A program made the position numbers and the translations under genes. Below are positions 16,321 through 25,133 of a stretch of 64,000 nt of DNA, piece after piece (positions within the stretch are counted from its first letter, which is position 1; each line of letters opens with the position of its first letter). The stretch lies in the NCBI GenBank assembly GCA_965229695.1, contig OZ245921.1:1116001-1180000 (forward strand). The letters are read 5' to 3'. The notes below the pieces were generated by a model. That model had not been told where the DNA came from and did not search any database. It saw only the letters and a program-made list of their open reading frames with translations. This stretch comes from JANSYL01 sp965229695. GTDB taxonomy: Bacteria > Pseudomonadota > Alphaproteobacteria > Rhodobacterales > Rhodobacteraceae.

Positions 16321-17532
16321 TCAGACGCGTTCGATGATGGTTGCAGCGCCCATACCCGCGCCGATGCACAATGTTGCCAGGCCGACCTCCTGATCGGTCC
16401 GTTCCATCTCATCCAAAAGCGTGCCGAGGATCATTGCCCCGGTGGCGCCCATAGGGTGACCCATGGCGATCGCACCGCCGTTGACGTTGACCTTTTCATG
16501 ATCGACGTCGAAGGCCTGTTCCCATCGCATCACGACCGAAGCAAAGGCCTCGTTCACCTCGAAAAGGTCGATGTCGTCGATTTCCATTGCCGCGAGCTTG
16601 AGGATTTTTTCGGTCACCGGCACCGGACCGGTTAACATCAGCGTCGGGTCCGAGCCGATCTTGGCAGTGGTGTGGAACCGGGCACGCGGGGTCAGTCCAT
16701 GGGCCTCCCCAAAGGCTTTTGAGCCGATCAAAACGCCCGCCGCACCATCGACAATGCCGGAACTATTGCCAGCGTGGTGGATGTGATCGACATATTCCAG
16801 ATGCGGGTATTTCATGATGGCATGGGCATCCATGCCCGGCATCGTCTCGCCCAGCTCTTTGAACGAGGGCTTGAGGTTGCTCAGCGCATCCACCGTGGTG
16901 TCTGGGCGCATATATTCATCGCGGTCCAGAATGGTGACCCCGTTGATATCCTTGACCGGTATCACCGAGTTTTCAAAACGCTGCGCCTGCCAGGCGCTGG
17001 CGGCGCGGCGCTGGCTTTCCACCGCCATGGCATCGGCATCTTCGCGCGACAAATCGTAATAGGTGGCGATGATGTCAGCCGCGATGCCCTGGGTCACCAA
17101 ATAGGCCGAAAACAGGATCGATGGGTCGACGAACATCGCGCCCCCATCCGATCCCATGGGCACGCGGCTCATGCTTTCGACGCCGCCTGCGATATACCCC
17201 TCGCCCGCGCCGCCGCGCACTTGGTTGGCCGCCATATTCACGGTCTCAAGGGCCGAGGCACAGAAGCGGTTGACCGTTACACCGGGCACAACATCGTCGA
17301 AATCCGACTGCAAAACGGCTGCGCGCCCGATATTCGCGCCCTGTTCGGCAACCTGGTGTACACAGCCCCAGATGACATCTTCGATGGCCGCGCTTTCTAG
17401 GTTGTTGCGCTCTTTCAGGGCGTTCAGCGTGACGGCCGATAGGCGCGAGGCCGAAACCTCATGCAGGGTGCCATCTTTGCGCCCCTTGCCGCGCGGCGTT
17501 CGAACTGCGTCATAGATATAGGCATCATTCAT
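16321..17532 (-). CDS. Acetyl-CoA C-acyltransferase (thiolase)
   Basis: 403 residues from ATG 17532 (MNDAYIYDAVRTP); the longer open frame upstream is not thiolase-like. The nucleophile Cys91 sits in VNRFCASALE, the acid/base pair is His359 in GHPMG and Cys389 in LCIGAGMG. It would cleave 3-ketoacyl-CoA to acetyl-CoA and a shortened acyl-CoA, the last beta-oxidation step, as FadA/FadI partner of the FadB-like protein just downstream. The start VRTPRGKGRKDG and the SALETVNMAANQVRGG stretch fit degradative thiolases. It heads the leftward catabolic operon, divergent from a LysR regulator. Confidence 0.92.
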   Translation of the reverse strand: MNDAYIYDAVRTPRGKGRKDGTLHEVSASRLSAVTLNALKERNNLESAAIEDVIWGCVHQVAEQGANIGRAAVLQSDFDDVVPGVTVNRFCASALETVNMAANQVRGGAGEGYIAGGVESMSRVPMGSDGGAMFVDPSILFSAYLVTQGIAADIIATYYDLSREDADAMAVESQRRAASAWQAQRFENSVIPVKDINGVTILDRDEYMRPDTTVDALSNLKPSFKELGETMPGMDAHAIMKYPHLEYVDHIHHAGNSSGIVDGAAGVLIGSKAFGEAHGLTPRARFHTTAKIGSDPTLMLTGPVPVTEKILKLAAMEIDDIDLFEVNEAFASVVMRWEQAFDVDHEKVNVNGGAIAMGHPMGATGAMILGTLLDEMERTDQEVGLATLCIGAGMGAATIIERV

Positions 17533-17845
17533 GGCATCTGTCCTGGCTATCACGGCGCGGGGCCGCGGCAATGGCGTTTCATAAGCTCGGGAAAGGCGGC
17601 GCAGCGCGAAAAAGACGTTCTTGTTTGCTGGCCCAATCTCCTCCCGACGGGTCCGCCTTGCAGTCTGCATAGGGAACGGGGACTGCGAACGCACAGAATT
17701 GGGGGGGCGCTCTACGGTTGTGTGGGGCGGAACGCTACGGCACATTTGAAATCTGCTGTCGCGACGCCCTATTCCATCATTGAATGTGTCGCGCCGCGCC
17801 AATCAGCGCGCTTGGGCATATCGCCGTGACTGGGAGGGCACGCGA
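17533..17845. promoter_or_regulatory. Divergent control region between thiolase operon and LysR gene
   Basis: 313 bases without a gene between the two divergent starts. It must hold both promoters. The clearest element is ATTC-N7-GAAT at 17771-17785, which contains the T-N11-A core of LysR sites. A ribosome site GGGAGG stands just before the LysR gene. No further RNA or repeat was seen. Confidence 0.6.
17771..17785. promoter_or_regulatory. Candidate LysR-type operator (T-N11-A)
   Basis: ATTC (17771-17774), 7 bases, GAAT (17782-17785): a perfect interrupted dyad meeting the T-N11-A rule, 60 bases before the LysR start. LysR regulators usually bind such sites to control themselves and the divergent operon. 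Binding is inferred. Confidence 0.5.
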
Positions 17846-18751
17846 ATGAACTGGGATCTCTATCGCGTTTTCATGCGCCTTGCCGAAACCGGCAGCATCA
17901 TCCAGGCCGCCCGCAAGCTGAATGTGAGCGAACCGACCGTTTCGCGGAAACTGGATGCGCTTGAGACCACGCTGAAGGCACCGCTATTCTATCGCGGGGC
18001 AACCGGCGTGAAACTGACCCGCGAGGGGGAGGCGCTGTTTCGCCAGATAAGCCTGGTGGAGGAATTGCTGGCCGATGCCCCCGACAAGCTGGCGGTCGGC
18101 CAAGGCACGTTGCAGCAGAAGGTAACGGTCAGCACCACCTCGGGCATGACGCGGTTTTGGCTATCGCAGGTGCTGCCAGATTATGCCGCCGCCAACCCGC
18201 ACCTTCAGATCGAGCTGCGCAATAGCTACAAACAGATCGATCTGGCCGATGCCGAAATCGATATCGTTATCCGCTTTGGCAGCCCGGTTGATGACGATTT
18301 GGTCGGGCTCAACGCAGGTCAAATCGCCTTTGGCTTTTTTGCCACCGAGGCATTTGCCGAACGGCATGATCTGCGACAGCTAACGCCATCGATCCTGGCG
18401 CGCGTGCCCGTGGCGCTACCGCCGATTGATTATTCACGGGCGCGCAAAACCTCTTCGGTTTTCGATCAGTATCTGGCGCAAGATGATGTCAATAATCAGC
18501 TGATTTGTGATGATTTCAGCCTGTTGCAGGCGGCGGTCGAGGCAGGCACCCATTGCGCCTCGATGCCGTTGGCTTTTTGCAAAGATATCAAGGCAATCCC
18601 CCTGCCCCTCGAGGCTGAACCGGTGATTGTCTATTCCGATATTTGGCTGCTCCGACGCCGGGAATCGAAACAGCGCAAGGCGGTGTCGCAGCTCTTCGAT
18701 CATCTCAAGGCCGAGTTGGCGCGGTCACGCGATATTTTCATGGGTGTGTGA
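17846..18751 (+). CDS. LysR-family transcriptional regulator of the beta-oxidation island
   Basis: 301 residues. N-terminal winged helix-turn-helix (WDLYRVFMRLAETGSIIQAARKLNVSEPTVSRKLDALE) followed by a substrate-binding-like effector domain. The start at 17846 follows GGGAGGGC; the frame is open upstream but the HTH fixes this start. The divergent position relative to the thiolase operon is the classical LysR arrangement and points to control of that operon, with an acyl-CoA or a pathway intermediate as likely inducer (inference). The next gene, a crotonase, is in the same direction 154 bases later and may also be a target. Confidence 0.88.
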   Translation: MNWDLYRVFMRLAETGSIIQAARKLNVSEPTVSRKLDALETTLKAPLFYRGATGVKLTREGEALFRQISLVEELLADAPDKLAVGQGTLQQKVTVSTTSGMTRFWLSQVLPDYAAANPHLQIELRNSYKQIDLADAEIDIVIRFGSPVDDDLVGLNAGQIAFGFFATEAFAERHDLRQLTPSILARVPVALPPIDYSRARKTSSVFDQYLAQDDVNNQLICDDFSLLQAAVEAGTHCASMPLAFCKDIKAIPLPLEAEPVIVYSDIWLLRRRESKQRKAVSQLFDHLKAELARSRDIFMGV

Positions 18752-18905
18752 GCCGCCTCAACCCAAGCCCCACAATAATCTCGACCGGATCGACATGTGC
18801 ATGTGTTCCCCGATCCACCGCGCCAGCCCTAATCTTGCGAAATCCTGAGACCCCATAATTTCACCAGACAGCCACAGCGCACGCGCACCGAATGAAGGAC
18901 ACCAG

Positions 18906-19661
18906 ATGACCGACGCCATCCGCATCACCCATGCCGAGCATGTGACAACCGTCACTTTAAACCGCCCCGACAAGCGCAACGCGATCACCCAGCCGATGTA
19001 TGCCGCGATGGCTGAGGCGCTGAACACCCATGCCACGTCGGATGACAGCCGGGTCTTGGTGATCACCGGCACGGGCGAGGCCTTTACCGCTGGCAATGAT
19101 CTGCACGACTTTTCCAAAGGCGATGGCAGCGACAATCCCCCGGTCTTGCAGTTTCTGCATGCGATCCAAGATTGCCCAAAGCCCGTCATTGCTGCTGTGA
19201 ACGGGATGGCGATTGGGGTGGGTCTGACGATGCTGCTGCATTGCGATCTGGTCATCGCGTCCGAGGCGGCGAGCTTTAGCGCCCCCTTTGCCAGCCTTGC
19301 CCTGGTGCCCGAGGCCGCATCCTCCATGCTGCTGCCGCAAACCGTGGGCTTGGCCGTGGCAAGTGACATCCTGATGACCTCGCGCGTTTTGACGGCGGAG
19401 GAGGCGCATTTCTACGGGCTGGCATCGCGCGTGCTACCCGCCGAAGGGTTCGAGGCCGAAACGGCCTGCATCGCGAAAACCATGGCCGAAATGTCGCCCA
19501 CCGCCCTGCGTCGCGCCAAAGCGTTGATCCGATCACAACATGCCGATGTGCGGGAGCGTATGATGTTGGAAACGAAAGCTTTCGCGGAACAGCTCAACTC
19601 GGTCGATTTCGCGGAAAGCGTGATGGCCAAGCTTCAAAAGCGCAAACCGGTCTATTCCTGA
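18906..19661 (+). CDS. Enoyl-CoA hydratase/isomerase family protein (isomerase-like)
   Basis: 251-residue crotonase. The oxyanion-hole segments TAGNDL (61-66) and NGMAIGVGL (99-107) are present. Glu136 in APFASLALVPEAASS aligns with the single catalytic Glu of peroxisomal delta3,delta2-enoyl-CoA isomerase (PE motif), while the paired Glu residues of true hydratases are not visible. This favours an isomerase handling unsaturated chains, though other crotonase reactions cannot be excluded. AAGGACACC precedes the ATG. The last 10 bases overlap the convergent SGNH hydrolase gene. Confidence 0.82.
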   Translation: MTDAIRITHAEHVTTVTLNRPDKRNAITQPMYAAMAEALNTHATSDDSRVLVITGTGEAFTAGNDLHDFSKGDGSDNPPVLQFLHAIQDCPKPVIAAVNGMAIGVGLTMLLHCDLVIASEAASFSAPFASLALVPEAASSMLLPQTVGLAVASDILMTSRVLTAEEAHFYGLASRVLPAEGFEAETACIAKTMAEMSPTALRRAKALIRSQHADVRERMMLETKAFAEQLNSVDFAESVMAKLQKRKPVYS

Positions 19662-20386
19662 ACGGCGCTGGTCGCGGCTTCGCCAAGAAGTAGGCGGCGG
19701 TCATCCGCGAGCATACAAGCAAGCTTTTCGGCCCAGGCGGCATAGATGTCTGGGCCGGGATGGAAACGGTCGATGGACAGATGGCTGGCATCCAAATCGA
19801 AATCCATCGGCAGAAACCGGGTGGCGGGATTTTCGGCCACCAAATCCTGTAAGATCGCCTCGAACCGGTCGCGCCTTGCGCCCAAAACCCGCGCCAGCGC
19901 GCCGGGTAAGGCGGGGAACTGATCGATGGGCGGCAGACCGGACACATAGATGCGGGTGGCGCCCGTTTCCTCTTCCAGCATTTTCAGAAGTGCTTGCAGG
20001 TCTCGTATCCAGGCCGAAAGGCGCACCCCGTTTTTCACATCATTAACGCCGATCACCAACAAAACCGCAGGCCAATCACGCAGGCCCGATTGCCGTAGCG
20101 ATGCCAAGCAGCTTGCCGTGGTGGCTCCGGATTTCGCGAACAACCGCCAGGTCAGGCGCAGATGCGGGCATAGCCGCTGGGCAATCTGCCCCGAAAGCGC
20201 GCGATCTTGGGTTTCGACGCCAACCCCCGCAGCTGCTGAATCGCCAAGGATCAAAAGCCGCAAATCGGGCCCTTGACCGACAACACCGGCGCGCGGGCCC
20301 GCAGCCTCGGGCAGGCGCATGATGGTCGAACTGATCCACAGCGCCTGCGGCAGCGCCAAAGCCAGATCCAGCCCGGCTCTGATCAC
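19652..20386 (-). CDS. SGNH/GDSL hydrolase
   Basis: 244 residues from a GTG at 20386; an ATG at 20320 (MRLPEAAGP) is an alternative start. Block I is LILGDSAAAGVG (GDSA, catalytic Ser), block III is VIGVNDVKNG (GxND) and the C-terminal DRFHPGPDIY holds the Asp/His pair. These residues define an SGNH esterase or lipase. There is no convincing signal peptide, so it may act inside the cell on acyl or acetyl esters or as a thioesterase. It follows the acyl-CoA dehydrogenase by 33 bases and probably ends that operon; its 3' end overlaps the opposing crotonase by 10 bases. Confidence 0.8.
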   Translation of the reverse strand: MIRAGLDLALALPQALWISSTIMRLPEAAGPRAGVVGQGPDLRLLILGDSAAAGVGVETQDRALSGQIAQRLCPHLRLTWRLFAKSGATTASCLASLRQSGLRDWPAVLLVIGVNDVKNGVRLSAWIRDLQALLKMLEEETGATRIYVSGLPPIDQFPALPGALARVLGARRDRFEAILQDLVAENPATRFLPMDFDLDASHLSIDRFHPGPDIYAAWAEKLACMLADDRRLLLGEAATSAVQE

Positions 20387-20419
20387 AACGCTGCCCAGGC
20401 GACATCGAACGCGCGCGTG

Positions 20420-22204
20420 CTAAAACGCATCTTCTTTGAACCCCATGATCGGTTTTGACCCGGCATAGATGCGTGCCAGCAATGCGTCCCCTTCGGGCAC
20501 CCAACGCTCCAAGAAGTATTTCCCAAGCGCCAGTTTGGCGGTGTAAAACTCTCGATCATCGCGTGCTTTCTTATTCGCTGCATCGGCCATCAACACCCAC
20601 ATATGTGTCAACGCCGTCAGGCCAAACAGATGCAGATAATCGTAGGAAACTGACGCCGCTTTGTTGGGATCTTGCACGCCGTTGACCATGACCCATTGGG
20701 TGGCATCGTTCAGCTTTTGCTTTAGCCCGGTCAGCGCTTTCACATAATCTCGCAGTGCGCGCTCACCCTCGTGCCGCTCGATCACCTGGTTTAGCTCGGC
20801 CAAATAGCTGCCCCAATGGCGGCCCTTCTTAGCGGTCAGTTTCCGGCCCACCAGGTCAAGCGCCTGCACACCATTGGTGCCCTCGAAGATCGAGGTGATG
20901 CGCAGATCGCGCATGAATTGGCTCATGCCCGTTTCTTCGCAATAGCCTGCGCCCCCCAGAACCTGCTGCCCCCAAACCGTAGCGTTCAGACCCTTTTCGG
21001 TGAAATAAGCCTTTATGACCGGGGTCAGCAGCGCCAGAAAATCCTCGGCCTTTTCGCGGGTTTCTTCATCGGGCCCGTGGGCTTCAAGATCTTGGTGCAG
21101 ACCCAGCCAATAGCCAAGCGCGCGCGCGCTTTCGTTGAAACACCGCATGTCCAGCAGCATCCGGCGCACATCGGGGTGCACCAAGATGCCATCTCCGATC
21201 TGATCGGGTTCTTTGGCCCCACGCAGCGCCCGGCCCTGGCGCCGGTCACGCGCAAAGGCCACCGCGTTTTGATAAGACGCCTCACCAATGGCATAGCCCA
21301 TCATGCCCGCGCCCAAACGTTCCTCGTTCATCATCACGAACATGGCCCGCATGCCTTTGTTTTCTTCGCCGATCAAATAGCCGGTGGCGTTCTCAAAATG
21401 CATGAAGCAGGTCGAATTGCCGTGGATGCCCATTTTGTCTTCCAGGCCGCTACAGGACACACCATTGGGCGCGCCCAAAGACCCATCGGGCTTCACCTCA
21501 AACTTTGGCACGGCAAAAAGCGAAACGCCTTTCATACCCTCCGGCGCAGCATCTGTACGGGCTAGAACCAGGTGCACGATATTGTCGGTCAGGTCGTGCT
21601 CGCCGCTGGAAATCCAAATCTTCTGCCCGGTGATTTTGTAGCTGTCATCGGGCTGTGCCACGGCCTTGGTCCGCACCAGGCCCATATCGGTGCCGGCCTG
21701 GGGTTCGGTCATGTTCATGGTCCCGGCCCATTCCCCGGTGGTCAGCTTGGGAAGGAACATGTCCTTTACCGGGTCAGAGCCCGAAGTGTGGATCGCGTTC
21801 CAAGCCCCATTTGTCAGGCCAGGATAAAGCGAAAAGGCGAAATTCGCGCCGGCGCAAATCTCACCCACCGCCATGTTTAGCAGATGCGGCAAGCCCTGGC
21901 CGCCATAAGCCTTGTCCTTGGCGATGGAATGCAGGCCATTGTCGCAAAACTGGGTGTAGGCGTCTTTGAACCCGGCAGGCGTTGTCACGCTGCCATCTTC
22001 CTGGCGCGTGCACCCTTGCATATCGCCAACACGGTTGAGCGGCTGCAACACCTCACGCGCGAACTTGCCGACCTCATTCAGGATCGCATCCATGGTCTCG
22101 GGGTCGGCATCGGCGTAGGGGGCCAGATTGGCGAACCGCCCGACCTGCAGAACTTCATGGAAGTGAAAGCTGATATCGCGCAGCGGGGCATCGTAGACGG
22201 GCAT
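20420..22204 (-). CDS. Acyl-CoA dehydrogenase with C-terminal extension
   Basis: 594 residues, longer than the ~380 of short/medium-chain enzymes, of the class with an extra C-terminal helical domain (similar to DmdC and bacterial long-chain types). Visible: NMTEPQAGTDMGLVRTKA (substrate/FAD region), KIWISSGEHDL, NEERLGAGMMGYAIGEASY and near the C-terminus QVLGGAGYCEETGMSQFMRDLRITSIFEGTNGVQALDL, which contains the expected FAD-contact and catalytic Glu region (FEGTNG). It introduces the trans-2 double bond, passing electrons to ETF. It sits between an NMO-family gene (24 bases upstream) and the SGNH gene. DmdC (methylmercaptopropionyl-CoA) cannot be excluded. Confidence 0.88.
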   Translation of the reverse strand: MPVYDAPLRDISFHFHEVLQVGRFANLAPYADADPETMDAILNEVGKFAREVLQPLNRVGDMQGCTRQEDGSVTTPAGFKDAYTQFCDNGLHSIAKDKAYGGQGLPHLLNMAVGEICAGANFAFSLYPGLTNGAWNAIHTSGSDPVKDMFLPKLTTGEWAGTMNMTEPQAGTDMGLVRTKAVAQPDDSYKITGQKIWISSGEHDLTDNIVHLVLARTDAAPEGMKGVSLFAVPKFEVKPDGSLGAPNGVSCSGLEDKMGIHGNSTCFMHFENATGYLIGEENKGMRAMFVMMNEERLGAGMMGYAIGEASYQNAVAFARDRRQGRALRGAKEPDQIGDGILVHPDVRRMLLDMRCFNESARALGYWLGLHQDLEAHGPDEETREKAEDFLALLTPVIKAYFTEKGLNATVWGQQVLGGAGYCEETGMSQFMRDLRITSIFEGTNGVQALDLVGRKLTAKKGRHWGSYLAELNQVIERHEGERALRDYVKALTGLKQKLNDATQWVMVNGVQDPNKAASVSYDYLHLFGLTALTHMWVLMADAANKKARDDREFYTAKLALGKYFLERWVPEGDALLARIYAGSKPIMGFKEDAF

Positions 22205-22228
22205 GATAAAGCCTTTTGGAAAAGGGAG

Positions 22229-23218
22229 TTACGCGATAGGCGCGTTGGATTGAAAACGGCCCAAGCGGCCCTCGATGATTTCGGTAGCCTCCGCCATGGT
22301 GCGGTCGATCAGCGCTTTGCAGGTCGGGATGTCATTGATCAGCCCGGCGACCATTCCGCAGGACCAGGCGCCGGCCTCCATTTCGCCATCGACCATGATC
22401 TTGGGGTAGACCCCGGCGACCTCGTGCATGATGTCTTCAAACTTCAGATGCACGCCCAGGTTCTGCTCTTTCTCCAGCAGGCGTTCGACCGCGCTGTTGG
22501 TCAGCACACGCTCGGTATTGCGTAGCGGGCGCATGACAAGGCGCGTATCCAACTCGGTGGCGGCGACGATGGCGTGTTTTACGTTGTAGTGAACCGGCGC
22601 TTCCTGCGTCGCCACGAACCGGGTGCCCATATTGATCCCATCGGCCCCCAACGCCAGCGCCGCGACAAGCGAGCGGCCATCGGCCATACCGCCCGAGGCG
22701 ACAAAGGGAATATCCAGTTCTTCGGCCGCACGTGGCAGCAGGATCATATTGGGCACATCGTCTTCGCCGGGATGGCCGCCGCATTCAAACCCATCCACCG
22801 ATACCGCATCACAGCCGATTTCTTGCGCCTTGATCGCGTGACGGACCGATGTGCATTTGTGGATGATCTTGATGCCCGCGTCCTTGAGATAGGGGACAAC
22901 CTGCGCCGGGTTGCGACCCGCTGTTTCCACAACCTTCACACCGCCATCGATGATGGTTTTCACATAGGCCGGGTAATCGGGCGGGTTCAGCGTGGGCAAA
23001 AAGGTGATGTTCACGCCAAAGGGCTGATCGGTCATATCGCGGCAGCGCGCGATTTCATTGGCCAGATCCTGGGCGGTTTTCTGGGTCAGGGCGGTGATGA
23101 TCCCCAGCCCGCCTGCGTTCGAGACCGCTGCGGCCAGCTCGGCAAAGCCCACATAATGCATGCCGCCCTGGATGATCGGGTGTTCGATGCCAAACAAATC
23201 GGTGATCGCGGTCTTCAT
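22229..23218 (-). CDS. Nitronate monooxygenase family (2-nitropropane dioxygenase-like) FMN protein
   Basis: 329-residue TIM-barrel flavoprotein. Motifs: the N-terminal GIEHPIIQGGMHYVGFAELAAAVSNAGGLGII, FGVNITFLP, the substrate-side DGFECGGHPG, and the phosphate-binding SGGMADGRSLVAALALGADGINMGTRF. The family includes nitronate monooxygenases, FabK-type enoyl-ACP reductases and many unassigned proteins. Its place between an acyl-CoA dehydrogenase and an enoyl-CoA hydratase suggests action on a thioester or a nitro-fatty acid rather than simple nitroalkanes, but this is inference. It starts 92 bases after the enoyl-CoA hydratase and is probably in the same operon. Confidence 0.82.
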   Translation of the reverse strand: MKTAITDLFGIEHPIIQGGMHYVGFAELAAAVSNAGGLGIITALTQKTAQDLANEIARCRDMTDQPFGVNITFLPTLNPPDYPAYVKTIIDGGVKVVETAGRNPAQVVPYLKDAGIKIIHKCTSVRHAIKAQEIGCDAVSVDGFECGGHPGEDDVPNMILLPRAAEELDIPFVASGGMADGRSLVAALALGADGINMGTRFVATQEAPVHYNVKHAIVAATELDTRLVMRPLRNTERVLTNSAVERLLEKEQNLGVHLKFEDIMHEVAGVYPKIMVDGEMEAGAWSCGMVAGLINDIPTCKALIDRTMAEATEIIEGRLGRFQSNAPIA

Positions 23219-23309
23219 GGCGCTTCCTATTGGAAAAAACGTGCGCGGCAGAGCTTCCGCGAGGGAGGAGCGCTAGAAACGCCACCGCGCACGAGGGGGA
23301 GAGATCGGG

Positions 23310-24095
23310 TTACTTACCTTCGTAGTAGAGCGATCCATCAAAAAGCACCTGCGGGCCTTTTTCCACGAAAGATGTCACGCAGCGCTGTTTGTCTTGGGTG
23401 TTGAAAACCTGGGGCGCACCGGAACGCAGGGCATCATCGGCGCCGCCAATCCCGCTTTTGCCATAGGCGTTGATCACACCCTTGCCGACCGAGATCGCGA
23501 CGGTTGGGCCTTTGGCCATGCGCATCGCGTATTTGAACGCCTTTTCTTCCAGGTCTTCATCGGGGACGGTCTTGTTGACGATGCCCCAGGCTTCCAGCGT
23601 TTTGGCCGGATAGGGGCGACCTTCGAATACCATTTGCTTGGCCCGCGCGACACCGGCCCGCGCGGCGATCCGCTGTGCCCCACCGGCCAGCGTGGTGGTG
23701 CCCATGGATGCCTCGACCTGGCCGATCTGGGCCTGGTCGCTGGCGATCACGATGTCATGGGCCAGCATAATCTCCATACCCGCCGCCAGGCACATGCCGT
23801 TAACGGCACAGACCGTTGGGATCGGCAGGTTTTCCAACATATCGATCAGGTTCATCGCCTGGGCGATCAGATCAGCCCCCTGGCGATTGGTTTTGCCAAC
23901 AAACATGCTGACATCAGCGCCCGCGCAGAAGTTATCGCTGTCGGATTTCGTCAAAAGCGCGCGTGCATCGCTTTCAGAAACCTCTTTGACCGCGGCCAGC
24001 AAATCCAGGCCAAGTTGCAGGTCAAAGGCGTTTACGGGCGGGTTGCTGAGCGTGATGATCGCCAGTTCGCCATCGAATTCTAGATCTACGGGCAT
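23310..24095 (-). CDS. Enoyl-CoA hydratase/isomerase family protein
   Basis: 261-residue crotonase: oxyanion segments FCAGADVSMF (57-66) and NGMCLAAGMEI (99-109). Glu128 in GQVEASMG matches the first hydratase acid (rat E144), while the position of the second (rat E164) appears to be Gln154 in RAKQMVFEG. It may therefore be an isomerase or another crotonase-type enzyme rather than a classic hydratase. It is the first gene of the leftward group crotonase, NMO, acyl-CoA dehydrogenase, SGNH. About 200 gene-free bases separate it from the Nit1-like gene; no clear regulatory motif was recognised there. Confidence 0.84.
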   Translation of the reverse strand: MPVDLEFDGELAIITLSNPPVNAFDLQLGLDLLAAVKEVSESDARALLTKSDSDNFCAGADVSMFVGKTNRQGADLIAQAMNLIDMLENLPIPTVCAVNGMCLAAGMEIMLAHDIVIASDQAQIGQVEASMGTTTLAGGAQRIAARAGVARAKQMVFEGRPYPAKTLEAWGIVNKTVPDEDLEEKAFKYAMRMAKGPTVAISVGKGVINAYGKSGIGGADDALRSGAPQVFNTQDKQRCVTSFVEKGPQVLFDGSLYYEGK

Positions 24096-24296
24096 GAAGG
24101 GCTCCTTGTCTCCGGCGAAATGCGCGGTTTCGTTGCGACAAAGCTAGGCCGCGCGCCCCTCTATTTAGAACCGACAAAACTGTATGGCCCTCCAACAGCG
24201 GCCAAGCTGCGCCCCGGCGCACCCAGGTGTATCAGGTCAAACCGCGTCTGAGGACGCAGGGCTTAGGCCGACCCGCGCGCCCTAAACCGTGTCGGT

Positions 24297-25133
24297 CTAA
24301 ATCTCAGAATTGTAAGGCTGATCCGCCGACCAAGCTGGGATTTGGCGGCGCGCGGCTTCCACGGCCCCCAAATCAAGATCAATGCAGGCGATACTGGGCC
24401 CTCGGTCTTCCATGTCAACCAAGACCCTCCCCCAGGGATCAATCGCCAGGCTGTGCCCCCAGGTTTCGCGCCCATCTGCATGCCCGCCCGCCTGGGCGGC
24501 GGCCAGCACAAAGGCCCCAGTCTCGATGGCTCGGGCGCGCAACAACACCTCCCAATGGGCGTGTCCGGTTGCGACCGTGAAAGCCGACGGCACAAACAGG
24601 ATCGTCGCGCCCTTTTGCCCGTAGAGCCGATAGAGCTGCGGGAACCGCAGATCGTAGCAGATCGACAAGCCCCAAGGGCCCCAAGGCGTTTCGACCATTA
24701 CGGCCCGGTCGCCCGGCGCAAAGCGCTTGGATTCCTTGATGGGCTTTTGGCCACCCAAGGTCACATCAAACAAATGGATCTTGTCATAGGTGGCTTGAAC
24801 CCGGCCCTGATCATCGATCACAGCACTGTGGTTTCGGAACCGACCATCACCCGCTAAGACCGGGGTTGAGCCCACGTGAATCCACAATCCGTGCGCGCGC
24901 GCCATGTCTTGGCAGGCGGCCAGGTAGGGGTCGACCTCCGCCGTCACAACCTGGGTTTTCGCCATCGCGAAATCGCGGTTCATCAGGCCTGCAACCTCAG
25001 GCAGCGCCAAAAGCTGCGCACCTTGTGCGGCGGCATCTGCGGCGAGCCCCCGGACCGTTTCGATGTTTTCGGTATGGGTGTTGCTGGAACACATTTGCCC
25101 TAGCGCAACCCGTAGAGACAACGCCTGGCTCAC
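24297..25133 (-). CDS. Carbon-nitrogen hydrolase, Nit1/YbeM type (probable deaminated-glutathione amidase)
   Basis: 278 residues from a GTG at 25133, chosen because GTGA overlaps the glpK stop exactly; a longer frame upstream reads into glpK. The nitrilase triad is Glu46 (LALPEVAGL), Lys118 (TYDKIHLFD) and Cys159 (LSICYDLRFP). The overall pattern follows Nit1, which hydrolyses deaminated glutathione, a side product of transaminases, to alpha-ketoglutarate and Cys-Gly. TYDKIHLFDV and CYDLRFPQLYR are characteristic of that clade. Coupling to glpK is unexpected, since nit1 more often lies near glutaredoxin genes; it may simply share the glycerol promoter. Confidence 0.82.
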   Translation of the reverse strand: MSQALSLRVALGQMCSSNTHTENIETVRGLAADAAAQGAQLLALPEVAGLMNRDFAMAKTQVVTAEVDPYLAACQDMARAHGLWIHVGSTPVLAGDGRFRNHSAVIDDQGRVQATYDKIHLFDVTLGGQKPIKESKRFAPGDRAVMVETPWGPWGLSICYDLRFPQLYRLYGQKGATILFVPSAFTVATGHAHWEVLLRARAIETGAFVLAAAQAGGHADGRETWGHSLAIDPWGRVLVDMEDRGPSIACIDLDLGAVEAARRQIPAWSADQPYNSEI

